Shown one piece after another: positions 36,485-47,726 of a stretch of DNA of 64,000 bases. Position 1 is the stretch's first letter, and each line of letters opens with the position of its first letter. This DNA comes from Caulobacterales bacterium (lineage in GTDB: Bacteria; Pseudomonadota; Alphaproteobacteria; Caulobacterales; Caulobacteraceae), in NCBI GenBank assembly GCA_016183935.1, contig JACPDR010000046.1, positions 19,172 to 83,171 on the forward strand. The letters are read 5' to 3'. The notes below the pieces were generated by a model. That model was not told where the DNA came from, did not search any database, and saw nothing but the letters and a program-made list of their open reading frames with translations. The translations under genes and the position numbers were made by a program.

Positions 36485-37867
36485 TTGGCCGACTACGACT
36501 ACGACCTCTTCGTCATCGGCGCCGGCTCCGGCGGCGTTCGCGCGGCCCGGCTGACGGCCCTCGGCGGCAAGAAGGTCGCTATCGCCGAGGAGTTCCGGGT
36601 CGGCGGCACCTGCGTGGTCCGCGGCTGCGTGCCCAAGAAATTCATGGTCATGGCTTCCGAGATCAGCCACGCGCTCGAGATCGCCGAGGGCTACGGCTGG
36701 TCCTTCGAAGGCACGAAATTCGACTGGCCGACCTTCCTCGAGGCCAAGGACGTCGAGATCGCCCGCCTGTCCGGCATCTACGCCGCCAACCTCGGCAAGG
36801 CCGGCGTCGACCTGATCCACGGCCGCGCGGTTCTCAAGGACGCCCACACCGTCGAGATCGTCGGCAAGAACCAGACCGTCACGGCGGAGAAGATCCTCGT
36901 CGCCACCGGCGGCCGCCCGTGGAAGCCCGAGAGCCTGCCCGGCATCGAACACGCCATCACCTCGGAAGAGGCCTTCCACCTGCCGGAACTGCCGAAGCGC
37001 ATCCTGATCGCCGGCGGCGGCTATATCGCCGTGGAATTCGCCGGCATCTTCGCCGGGCTCGGCGTCGAGACGACCCTGATCTATCGCGGCCCCAACATCC
37101 TGCGCGGTTTCGACGACGACGTCCGGGCGCACCTCGCCGGCGAGATCGAGAAGCGCGGCATCAAGGTCATCCTCGGCGCCCAGCACCAGGCCATCGAGAA
37201 GACGGACGCTGGTCTGGTCAACGTGCTGGAGAACGGCATGCGGATCGAGACCGACGTGGTCATGTTCGCCACCGGCCGCGTCCCGCACGTCAAGGACCTG
37301 GGCCTCGACGCGGCCGGCGTGAAGATCGACGCTGACGGCGCCATCTGCGTCGACGCCTTCTCCAGGACCTCGGCCGAGAACATCTGGGCCATCGGCGACG
37401 TCACCGACCGGATGAACCTGACCCCTGTCGCCATCCGCGAGGCGGTGGCCTTCCACGAGACCGTTTACCGCAACAATCCGACCCATTTCGACTACGAGGC
37501 GGTCGCCACGGCGGTGTTCAGCCAGCCGTCGGTCGGCGTGGTCGGCCTGTCCGAGAGCGAGGCCCGCCATTCCTGCCCCGGCGAGGTCGATGTCTACGTG
37601 ACCCGCTTCCGGCCGATGAAATACGCCTTCACCGGCTCGGACGAGCGGATGCTGATGAAGCTGGTGGTCGATGCAACCAGCCAGAAGGTCGTGGGCGTCC
37701 ACATCGTCGGCCCCGAGGCCCCCGAGATGATCCAGCTGGCCGCCATCGCCGTGAAGGCCGGCCTGACCAAGGCCCAGTGGGACGCCACCTGCGCCGTCCA
37801 CCCGACCATGGCCGAGGAGCTGGTCACCCTGAAGGAGAAGCAGTCCTCCGACACGAACGCCGGATAG
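36485..37867 (+). CDS. gor: Glutathione-disulfide reductase
   Basis: This flavoprotein (about 460 residues) reduces glutathione disulfide with NADPH. VIGAGSGGVRAARL binds FAD. GGTCVVRGCVPKK is the redox-active disulfide (CxxxxC), IAGGGYIAVEFAGIFAGLG is the NADPH fold, and the C-terminal base is His in AVHPTMAEELV. A TTG at 36485 is preferred as start because it gives MADYDYDLFVIG, as in relatives, and has GGAG upstream. An in-frame ATG at 36434 would add 17 residues. It is divergent from the secreted-paralogue pair. Confidence 0.95.
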   Translation: MADYDYDLFVIGAGSGGVRAARLTALGGKKVAIAEEFRVGGTCVVRGCVPKKFMVMASEISHALEIAEGYGWSFEGTKFDWPTFLEAKDVEIARLSGIYAANLGKAGVDLIHGRAVLKDAHTVEIVGKNQTVTAEKILVATGGRPWKPESLPGIEHAITSEEAFHLPELPKRILIAGGGYIAVEFAGIFAGLGVETTLIYRGPNILRGFDDDVRAHLAGEIEKRGIKVILGAQHQAIEKTDAGLVNVLENGMRIETDVVMFATGRVPHVKDLGLDAAGVKIDADGAICVDAFSRTSAENIWAIGDVTDRMNLTPVAIREAVAFHETVYRNNPTHFDYEAVATAVFSQPSVGVVGLSESEARHSCPGEVDVYVTRFRPMKYAFTGSDERMLMKLVVDATSQKVVGVHIVGPEAPEMIQLAAIAVKAGLTKAQWDATCAVHPTMAEELVTLKEKQSSDTNAG

Positions 37868-37981
37868 GGCCGGGAGCAGGGGGCATGGCGACGCCGACGG
37901 CGCCCCCACAACCTCGCGCGGCGGCCGGGCCCGGGCGCGCGCCGCCTTGGGCTCTGGCCCGGTCTGTGCGTATGTAGGGTC

Positions 37982-38479
37982 ATGACGCCGACGAAGGTCA
38001 CCTTCGATCCGAGAGTTCGCGAGTCCCTGAATCTCTTCGTTCGCGCGCTCGAGGTCGCCGCGGGCGACGCCTTCATCGTGTCCATTCTGCTCCTCAGCGA
38101 CGACGGCCGCCGCCTCGGCTGCTTCGTGGCCCCGAGCCTCCCCGCGGCGTTCTGCGACGCCATCGAGGGTGAGGCGATCGGGCCGGCGGCGGGCTCGTGC
38201 GGCACGGCCGCCTGGCTCGGCCATGAGGTCTACACCCACGACATCGAGAGCGATCCGCTATGGGTCCGCTACCGCGAGCTTGCCCTGAGGCATGACCTGA
38301 AGTCCTGCTGGTCGACGCCCATTCTGGACGAGGCGAACCAGGTCGTGGCGACCTTCGCGATCTACCACCGGACGCCCAGCAGCCCCTCGTCGGCCGAGGT
38401 CGACGCCATCCGGTTGGCGGCCAGAGCACTCCTGCCCCTGATCGAGGCCAGGTCGAGCCCGAGGCGCCCAGGACCCTGA
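37982..38479 (+). CDS. Stand-alone GAF-domain protein
   Basis: This 165-residue protein is essentially one GAF domain. [17 protein letters not shown] opens it, and [64 protein letters not shown] is the classic ligand-pocket sequence seen in sensor kinases and diguanylate cyclases. There is no output domain, membrane helix or signal peptide. Two Cys (GSCGT and KSCWS) sit at positions that in some GAFs bind haem or react with oxidants. It is probably a regulatory or ligand-binding subunit; partner unknown. Confidence 0.82.
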   Translation: MTPTKVTFDPRVRESLNLFVRALEVAAGDAFIVSILLLSDDGRRLGCFVAPSLPAAFCDAIEGEAIGPAAGSCGTAAWLGHEVYTHDIESDPLWVRYRELALRHDLKSCWSTPILDEANQVVATFAIYHRTPSSPSSAEVDAIRLAARALLPLIEARSSPRRPGP

Positions 38480-38582
38480 CCGGGCGCTTTCCCCCGGGCG
38501 GCGACGACTCGCGCGCGAAGGAAAACGCCATGCGGCGCGACGGTTCATTGTCCACAAGCCGCGCCCGGCCTATCTTGCTGAA

Positions 38583-39953
38583 ATGACCCGCTGGACGCCC
38601 GAGAGCTGGAGATCGAAACCCGTCGTGCAGATGCCGACGGACTATCCGGACATGGCCGCCCTGCATCGCGTCGAGGACGAACTGCGCGCCATGCCGCCGC
38701 TGGTCTTCGCCGGCGAGGCGCGTCACCTGACCGCCAAACTGGCCCAGGTCGAGGCGGGCGAGGCCTTCCTGCTCCAGGGCGGGGACTGCGCCGAGAGCTT
38801 CAAGGAATTCTCGACCGACAACATCCGCGACACCTTCCGCCTGATCCTGCAGATGGCCGTGGTGCTGACCTTCGCCGGCGGCAAGCCGGTGGTGAAGGTC
38901 GGCCGCATCGCGGGCCAGTTCGCCAAGCCGCGTTCGTCCTCGCTCGAGACCATCGGCGACGAGACCCTGCCCAGCTACCGCGGCGACATCATCAACGGCA
39001 TGGCCTTCACGCCGGAAGAGCGCCTGCCGGACCCGCAGCGGCTGATCCGCGCCTACAACCAGTCGGCCTCGACCCTGAACCTGCTGCGCGCCTTCGCCGG
39101 CGGCGGCTACGCCGACCTGTACAACATCCACCGCTGGACCATGGGCTTCGCGGCCGACACCGCCTACGGCGCCAAATACCGCGAACTGGCCGACAAGATC
39201 ACCGAGGCCCTGGCCTTCATGGAGGCCGTCGGCGTCACCCCCGAGTCCCATCCGGATCTCAGCCGCGTCGAGGTCTTCACCAGCCACGAAGCCCTGCTGC
39301 TCAACCTCGAAAGCGCCCTGACCCGCCTCGACGGCGGCACCGGCGACTGGTTCGACACCTCGGCCCACATGGTCTGGATCGGCGAGCGCACCCGCCAGCT
39401 GGACGGCGCCCACGTCGAATTCGCCCGCGGCATCAAGAACCCGATCGGCCTGAAGTGCGGCCCGACCATGGAACCGGACGATCTGCTGGCGCTGATCGAT
39501 GTGCTCAACCCGGACAACATCCCCGGCCGCCTGACCCTGATCGGCCGCTTCGGCGCCGACAAGGTCGGCGATCGCCTGCCGCGCCTGATGAAGGCGGTGA
39601 AGGCCGAGGGCCGCCGCGTGGTCTGGTCGATCGACCCGATGCACGGCAATACGCTCAAGGCCGGCAACGGCTACAAGACCCGCCCCTTCGAGCGGATCCT
39701 GTCCGAGGTGCGCGGCTTCATCGATGTGGCCGAGGCCGAGGGCGTCCACCCCGGCGGCGTGCACCTTGAGATGACCGGCCAGAACGTCACCGAATGCCTC
39801 GGCGGCGCCCAGGCTCTGACCGAGGACGACCTGTCCAGCCGTTACCACACCCACTGCGACCCGCGCCTCAACGCCGACCAGGCGCTGGAACTGGCCTTCC
39901 TCGTCGCCGAGCGGCTCAAGGCCGGGCGGGTCAGCCGCTCGCAGGCGGCCTAG
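38583..39953 (+). CDS. 3-deoxy-D-arabino-heptulosonate 7-phosphate synthase, class II
   Basis: This 456-residue plant/actinobacterial-type DAHP synthase condenses PEP and erythrose-4-phosphate, the first step of the shikimate pathway. Features include [15 protein letters not shown] with the metal-binding Cys, [24 protein letters not shown], the [27 protein letters not shown] run, and [15 protein letters not shown] with the C-terminal metal ligands. There is no fused chorismate mutase. Its stop codon is immediately followed by the GTG start of the prephenate dehydratase gene, so aromatic genes cluster here. Confidence 0.95.
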   Translation: MTRWTPESWRSKPVVQMPTDYPDMAALHRVEDELRAMPPLVFAGEARHLTAKLAQVEAGEAFLLQGGDCAESFKEFSTDNIRDTFRLILQMAVVLTFAGGKPVVKVGRIAGQFAKPRSSSLETIGDETLPSYRGDIINGMAFTPEERLPDPQRLIRAYNQSASTLNLLRAFAGGGYADLYNIHRWTMGFAADTAYGAKYRELADKITEALAFMEAVGVTPESHPDLSRVEVFTSHEALLLNLESALTRLDGGTGDWFDTSAHMVWIGERTRQLDGAHVEFARGIKNPIGLKCGPTMEPDDLLALIDVLNPDNIPGRLTLIGRFGADKVGDRLPRLMKAVKAEGRRVVWSIDPMHGNTLKAGNGYKTRPFERILSEVRGFIDVAEAEGVHPGGVHLEMTGQNVTECLGGAQALTEDDLSSRYHTHCDPRLNADQALELAFLVAERLKAGRVSRSQAA

Positions 39954-40526
39954 GTGGAGGGGGTCGGCCGCCCCGCTGACGACGACGTCCCGGGCCGCTG
40001 CGCCTACCAGGGAGCGCCCGGCGCGTTCAGCCACGAGGCTTGCATCGACCTGCGCCCGTGGGACCAGCCCGTCGCCTACGACAGCTTCGAGGCGGCGATC
40101 GACGCCCTGAAGGCGGGGGAGGTGGGGTGCGCCCTGATCCCGGTCGAGAACACCACCATCGGCCGCGTCGAGCCGGCCGCATCCCTGGTCGAGAAGGCCG
40201 GCCTGACCGTGGTCTCCGAGGTCTGGCGGCCGATCCGGCTGGCCCTGATGGCTCCGGCCGGCGCGCGACTGGGCGACATCAGGACGGCCGAGAGCCATCC
40301 GGCCGCCCTGGGTCAATGCAGCGGCACGCTCGGCAGCCTCGGTATCCAGTCTGTCGAGGCCTATGACACCGCCGGAGCGGCCCGCGCCGTCGCGGAGGCG
40401 AAAGATCGCACCCGCGCCGCGGTCGCCCCCATGCGCGCCGCCGAAGTCTACGAGCTGTCGATTCTGCGCAACGACATCCAGGATTCGGCCGACAACCGGA
40501 CGCGATTTGTCCTGCTTAGCGCCTGA
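39954..40526 (+). CDS. Prephenate dehydratase domain protein, without ACT domain
   Basis: This 190-residue protein covers only the catalytic PDT domain: AYQGAPGAFSHEAC at the start, LIPVENTTIGRV in the middle and NRTRFVLLSA at the end, with the TRF motif that holds the catalytic Thr. Full-length PheA-type enzymes continue into an ACT domain that binds Phe for feedback inhibition; that is absent here. The Glu of the usual ESxNxTRF is Ala (DSADNRTRF). It starts with GTG directly after the DAHP synthase stop. It converts prephenate to phenylpyruvate if active. Confidence 0.82.
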   Translation: MEGVGRPADDDVPGRCAYQGAPGAFSHEACIDLRPWDQPVAYDSFEAAIDALKAGEVGCALIPVENTTIGRVEPAASLVEKAGLTVVSEVWRPIRLALMAPAGARLGDIRTAESHPAALGQCSGTLGSLGIQSVEAYDTAGAARAVAEAKDRTRAAVAPMRAAEVYELSILRNDIQDSADNRTRFVLLSA

Positions 40527-40557
40527 ACGGCTTGACGCCGCACGATCCGTGCGCCCA

Positions 40558-40659
40558 ATGACGCCCATGGTCCGCTCGCAAGCCATCGCTGCGACTGCAT
40601 TCGCCCGCCTTCCGGCGGCCGCGGACCTGTATTTCTACGGCTTTCGATACGCCGGCTGA
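40558..40659 (+). CDS. Putative Tyr/Phe-rich leader peptide
   Basis: This 33-codon ORF (second ATG at 40567 gives 30 codons) lies between the prephenate dehydratase and chorismate mutase genes. Five of the seven codons at 40630-40650 encode aromatic residues (YFYGFRY), just before the TGA at 40657-40659. The rest is unremarkable and there is no obvious ribosome-binding site, which is common in this group. A weak TTGACG at 40532 could be a -35. Aromatic-rich leaders before chorismate mutase or PheA genes are the hallmark of ribosome-mediated attenuation, as with PheL. The assignment is inferred from codon content and RNA complementarity. Confidence 0.6.
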   Translation: MTPMVRSQAIAATAFARLPAAADLYFYGFRYAG

Positions 40660-40758
40660 GGCGTCGGGCATCGCGTCCTGACCGCCTCGCCGGCGACCGC
40701 TCCGCGATGGAGCGGCGGCTCGCAAACGCCCCCGAACGCCTCCGTAGAAATCGAAAGC
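40631..40758 (+). promoter_or_regulatory. Putative ribosome-mediated attenuator before chorismate mutase
   Basis: ATTTCTACGG (40631-40640, leader codons) is perfectly complementary to CCGTAGAAAT (40742-40751). GCTTTCGAT (40640-40648) is perfectly complementary to ATCGAAAGC (40750-40758). The two helices share bases, so they compete. Between them are a 12-pair stem with a one-base bulge over the leader stop codon (40651-40663 with 40683-40694) and a 7-pair hairpin (40697-40703 with 40709-40715). No U-run follows, so control of translation or Rho access is more likely than an intrinsic terminator. The 3' arms end nine bases before the GTG at 40767. Confidence 0.55.
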
Positions 40759-40766
40759 TCCTCCCC

Positions 40767-41537
40767 GTGCCCCATTCCAGTACCCAGCCCGCTCTCCAGC
40801 AAGTCTGGCCCGCGCCGCTCGACCTCTCCGCCGAACAGATGGCCCTGGCCGCCCTGCGCCACGAGATCGACGATCTCGACGACCAGCTCCTCGCCCTGTT
40901 CGAGCGCCGCCTCGCCATCGCCGCCCGCGTCGGCCGCGCCAAGGACGCCCCGTCCGGCCCCCATGTGAAGCTGCGGCCCGACCGCGAGCAGGCCGTTCTC
41001 GACCGCGTTCTCGCCCAGGCCGGACCGGACAACCGGGAGGCCGTGGAATCCCTCTGGCGCCAGATCGTCGGCTGGGGCCTGGCCCGTCAGGGCCGGATGA
41101 AGGTCCAGGTCTGGTCTCCCGTCGAACCGACCCGCGCCTTCGACGGCGCCCGTCTCCGCTTCGGCGCGGCGGCCGACATGCGGGCCGTGCGCGATCCCCA
41201 GGCCGCGCTGGCCTGGGCCGCCGAGGGTCACGGCGTGGCGGTGCTCGCCGTCAACGCCGGCGATCCGTGGTGGACCGGCCTTCGCCGCGAATGGTCGGCC
41301 CTCAGCGTCTTCGACGGCTTCGGCGGCGAGACCCCGACGGCGCTGGCGGTCGGCAAGATCGATCCGGCCGCCCTGCCCAGCGGCCGTCGCGTGCTGGTCA
41401 CCGCCGGCGGCGACGCCGGCGACGGCTCCGGCATCCGCCGCCGCGGCCTCGACACCCACCACGGCTGGACCCTGTCCCTCACCGACGCGGTCCTGCCCGT
41501 CGGCGGCGACGAGGGCTGCGTCGGCGCGATCGGCTAG
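40767..41537 (+). CDS. Chorismate mutase (AroQ/CM type II domain) with C-terminal extension
   Basis: From the GTG at 40767 the product has 256 residues. The CM_2 domain (about 22-105) reads LAALRHEIDDLDDQLLALFERRLAIAARVGRAK followed by LRPDREQAVLDRVL and ESLWRQIVG, with the Arg, Lys and Glu of the AroQ active site. The remaining 150 residues have no motif I recognise and may be a degenerate PDT-like domain. It converts chorismate to prephenate, the substrate of the dehydratase upstream. An ATG at 40707 is in frame but falls in the loop of a leader hairpin, so 40767 is preferred. Confidence 0.82.
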   Translation: MPHSSTQPALQQVWPAPLDLSAEQMALAALRHEIDDLDDQLLALFERRLAIAARVGRAKDAPSGPHVKLRPDREQAVLDRVLAQAGPDNREAVESLWRQIVGWGLARQGRMKVQVWSPVEPTRAFDGARLRFGAAADMRAVRDPQAALAWAAEGHGVAVLAVNAGDPWWTGLRREWSALSVFDGFGGETPTALAVGKIDPAALPSGRRVLVTAGGDAGDGSGIRRRGLDTHHGWTLSLTDAVLPVGGDEGCVGAIG

Positions 41538-41601
41538 GGCGCGGCGTCACAGGCCCGTCGGTCCGCTGAGTGGATCGGGCGCCTCGCCCTGACCGGGATC
41601 T

Positions 41602-41718
41602 CTACTTCTTGCCCGGAACCTGAGTGAACGGCGAGGTTCCCACCGACACCGCCGGCTTGGCCTTCTCCGCCTTCGGCTTGCGGATTTCCTTGTTGCTGCG
41701 TGCTTGACCCTTGGCCAT
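41602..41718 (-). CDS. Small basic conserved protein (38 residues)
   Basis: This Lys-rich protein starts MAKGQARSNKEIRKPKAEK and ends TSPFTQVPGKK. Very similar short proteins (MAKGQxRSNKExKKPK) occur widely in proteobacteria with no known function. A GGAG ribosome-binding site precedes the ATG at 41718. The positive charge and low complexity suggest nucleic acid or ribosome contact, but that is inference. It is convergent with the chorismate mutase gene. Confidence 0.8.
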   Translation of the reverse strand: MAKGQARSNKEIRKPKAEKAKPAVSVGTSPFTQVPGKK

Positions 41719-41906
41719 GGCCGCTACTCCTGCGACGCCGGCCGCCAGAGGGGCGGATGACTGGTGGCGTGCTGGGCGCACCATAGCAGGACCTTTCAGC
41801 ATGCGGGTGAGTTTGAGCTTCACCGGCGGGGATGACCGGGTATGGCCGCTTGACTGGAACCAAACGAGAACATAGAACATTACCGGAACACGCAAGGGAG
41901 GCCGTC

Positions 41907-42002
41907 ATGGCGCGTTGGGTTCGGGATATGCTGTCGCTGGCGTCGTGCGGCGGTTTCGTCTGGGTGATGTGGCAAGCTGCGCTGATGACCTCGGCGGCCT
42001 GA
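41907..42002 (+). CDS. 31-residue single-helix membrane peptide
   Basis: AAGGGAGG lies six bases before the ATG. The product begins MARWVRDMLSLA and has one hydrophobic segment (CGGFVWVMWQAALM) after a basic N-terminus, so it is probably an inner-membrane microprotein with N-in topology. The strong ribosome-binding site and the charge/hydrophobicity pattern support translation. I do not know a family. It is divergent from the 38-residue gene with about 190 bases between. Confidence 0.55.
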   Translation: MARWVRDMLSLASCGGFVWVMWQAALMTSAA

Positions 42003-42055
42003 AGGATCCATCGGTCCGCTGACCGATGCGAGCGAACAGCCCTGAGCGGAAAGCC

Positions 42056-42110
42056 GGACGCTTCGGACTCTTCGGACTCTTCGGACTCCTGTTTGCCGTT
42101 TTACCCGGGT
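42056..42110 (-). repeat. Dispersed repeat, copy 1 (before dnaE)
   Basis: Three perfect tandem copies of TTCGGACTC (42062-42088) are followed by GTTTTACCCGGGT (42098-42110). The minus-strand reading, ACCCGGGTAAAAC ... GAGTCCGAA(x3), matches copy 2 at 56408 in order and spacing. The frame across it encodes GLFGLFGLL by chance. The rest of 42003-42264 before dnaE holds no gene I can support. Confidence 0.7.
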
Positions 42111-42264
42111 CTTATCGGTATGGAGGCGGAGGGCCCGGCGGGCCTATCCACAGCCGGCCCCCGACCGCGGCGTCGGTCGCGCCGCTTTCCGGTGTCCCGG
42201 TCGCCCGTGATGTGAGACTCGGTCCAGAACAGACGCACGCATCGGCGAAGGAACAGAACCCGGT

Positions 42265-45734
<3,470 letters not shown>

Positions 45735-45735
<1 letters not shown>

Positions 45736-46091
45736 TGGCGGAGGTGAAGACCCACACGGGAAGCTGCGCCTGCGGGGCCGTGGCCTATGAGGTCGACACC
45801 GATCTCGAGGGGCTGATGGAGTGCAACTGCTCGCACTGTTACCGCAAGGGCTTCGTCCTCGCCTTCGTGTCGCCCGACGCCTTTCGGGTGACGCGGGAGG
45901 GGCCGCAGACCGAGTTCACCTTCAACACCCACAAGATACGCCACCGGTTCTGCGACACCTGCGGCGTCCAGTCCTTCGCCCGCGGCGAGAAGCGGGACGG
46001 CTCGCCGATGGTCGCCGTCAACGTCCGCACCCTGACCGACATCGAGCCCTGGAGCTGGACCGCCCAGCGGGTGGACGGGAGAAGCTTCTGA
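45735..46091 (+). CDS. GFA / CENP-V-type zinc-binding protein
   Basis: This 118-residue protein has the GFA fold with its zinc ligands: GSCACGAVAYEV (CxC), CNCSHCYRKG (CxxC) and FCDTCGVQSF. Some relatives are annotated as glutathione-dependent formaldehyde-activating enzymes, though that activity has been questioned; many are of unknown function. The TGATG junction at 45733-45737 shares one base with the dnaE stop codon, so it may be translated by re-initiation. Confidence 0.88.
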
Positions 46092-46180
46092 TGCCGATGG
46101 CGGCGCCGGCGAAGCGAAGTTTCCGAGGCGCCCTGCATGGCACACGGCCCGTTGTCAGGACGGTGTGAGGAGGGCCGCGT

Positions 46181-46906
46181 ATGCTTTTCGCCGCCTACTT
46201 TGTGACGCTGGCCGTCTTCTCTCTGATCTTCACGCGCGAGGTGATCGCGCCCGCGTCGGGCGCGACCTGCGACAGGCGCTGGCGGCTTTACGCGGGCGCG
46301 CTGAATACGGTGAATCTGGTCGCCGTGGTGGCGGCCGGCTTCGTGTTCCAGCGCTGGATTTCGAGTCACGCCCTGTTCGCCGTCGGCGCCGATCTCGACG
46401 TCGGCCCGGCCAGTCTGCTCACCTTCCTGGTCGCCAGTTTCGTCGCCTACTGGTGGCATCGGGCGCTGCACGCGTCGGACCGCCTTTGGCGATGGGTCCA
46501 CCAGTTGCATCACAGCCCGGCGCGCATCGAGGCTCTGACGGCCTTCTATGTGCATCCGTTCGACGCCCTGCTCGCGAGCCTGCTGAACGCCTTTGTCGCC
46601 TATGTCCTGTTGGGAGTGAGCGGTCCGGCGGCCGGGCTGGCGTTGCTGTACGTCACCCTGTTCAACCTGGCCGCTCATGCCGATCAGAGAACGCCCCGGT
46701 GGCTGGGCTTCATCCTGCAGAGACCCGAAATGCATCGGCTCCATCACGAACGCGGCGTCCACGCCGGAAACTATGGCCTGCCCTTGTGGGACCTCTTGTT
46801 TGGAACCTGGCGGAACCCGTCAGTCGGGCAGGTGGAATGCGGCTTTTCGCCCGAGAAGGAGCGCCTGATCGGTCAGATGCTGATGCTCAAGGACGTCGAT
46901 GGCTAA
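46181..46906 (+). CDS. Sterol desaturase / fatty acid hydroxylase family membrane protein
   Basis: This 241-residue protein has about four membrane helices (first at 2-18) and the histidine clusters that bind the di-iron centre: YWWHRALH, HQLHHSP and HRLHHERGVHAGNYG. Relatives hydroxylate or desaturate lipids such as carotenoids, sterols or ceramides using O2. The substrate is not evident. It is convergent with the rRNA methyltransferase gene and overlaps it by 20 bases. Confidence 0.88.
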   Translation: MLFAAYFVTLAVFSLIFTREVIAPASGATCDRRWRLYAGALNTVNLVAVVAAGFVFQRWISSHALFAVGADLDVGPASLLTFLVASFVAYWWHRALHASDRLWRWVHQLHHSPARIEALTAFYVHPFDALLASLLNAFVAYVLLGVSGPAAGLALLYVTLFNLAAHADQRTPRWLGFILQRPEMHRLHHERGVHAGNYGLPLWDLLFGTWRNPSVGQVECGFSPEKERLIGQMLMLKDVDG

Positions 46907-47726
46907 CCTGGGCGGCGTCCGTCACCGCATAGACCATGATCCCCGTGGCGATCGCCAGGTTCAGGCTGTCGGCCCGGCCGCGCATCGGGATCTTGACGTT
47001 GACGTCGCAGGCGGCGGCGAGGGCGTCGGTCAGACCGGCCTGCTCGTTGCCCATCAGGATCAGGGCCGGGCGCTGGACGGCGGCCTCGCGGTAGCCGACC
47101 GAGGCGTCCAGCCGGGTGCCGATGACGCTGCCCGGCCAGCTCTGCCGCCAGGCCAGGAACTCCGCCGCCGTGGCCCGGGCGATGGCCACGGCGAACACCG
47201 ACCCCATGGTCGCCCTGACCGCCTCGACCGAATAGGGATCGACGCAGTCCCCGATCAGCACCACCCCGCCGCACCCCGCCGCGTCGGCCGTGCGGATGAT
47301 CGTCCCCAAGTTGCCCGGGTCCCGCACCTGCTCCAGCGCCACCCAGCACGGCGCGGATTCCGGCACGATGGCCGACAGCGGCGCATAGACCTGCTCGAAC
47401 ACGCCCAGAACCGTCTGCGGATTGTCGCGCCGGCTGATCTTCTCGAGGATGGCGTGGGTCACCGCCACCACCTCGCCGCCCGCCGCCCGCGTCTCCGCCC
47501 GCGCCCGGTCCAGCAGCGGATGCGGCCGGGCGTCCTCGCCGACCAGCAGCAGCTTCGGCGTCCGCCCCTGATCCAGCGCCTCGCCGATGAATTTCAGCCC
47601 CTCGGCCAGGAACCGCCCCGTCGCCTCGCGCTCCTTGCGCATGTGCAGGGCGCGCACGGCCTTGACCGTCTCATTGGTCAGGGAGGTGATCAGGCGATCC
47701 TGGAACGGGGCGCTCACGCCGACCAC
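46887..47726 (-). CDS. TrmH/SpoU-family RNA 2'-O-methyltransferase
   Basis: This 279-residue protein has an N-terminal substrate-binding domain (SLTNETVKAVRALHMRKEREATGRFLAEGLKFIGEAL) and a C-terminal SPOUT domain with the three motifs: DPGNLGTIIRTADAAG, LILMGNEQAGL and IPMRGRADSLNLAIATGIM. It transfers methyl from SAM to a ribose 2'-OH in rRNA or tRNA; the exact site is unknown. The start is a GTG, which overlaps the end of the upstream methyltransferase gene by 13 bases, so the two are co-translated. Confidence 0.9.
   Translation of the reverse strand: MVGVSAPFQDRLITSLTNETVKAVRALHMRKEREATGRFLAEGLKFIGEALDQGRTPKLLLVGEDARPHPLLDRARAETRAAGGEVVAVTHAILEKISRRDNPQTVLGVFEQVYAPLSAIVPESAPCWVALEQVRDPGNLGTIIRTADAAGCGGVVLIGDCVDPYSVEAVRATMGSVFAVAIARATAAEFLAWRQSWPGSVIGTRLDASVGYREAAVQRPALILMGNEQAGLTDALAAACDVNVKIPMRGRADSLNLAIATGIMVYAVTDAAQVSHRRP

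Noticed and set aside
36317..38239. 640-codon open frame antisense to glutathione reductase
   Set aside because: Composition of an antisense shadow; the sense frame is an intact flavoenzyme.
38094..40586. 830-codon open frame antisense to the DAHP synthase and dehydratase genes
   Set aside because: No protein-like motif; the plus strand encodes two recognised enzymes.
40707..40766. ATG 40707 as the chorismate mutase start
   Set aside because: It lies in the loop of a leader hairpin, has no ribosome-binding site, and adds an Arg-rich stretch encoded by the RNA arms; GTG 40767 fits better.
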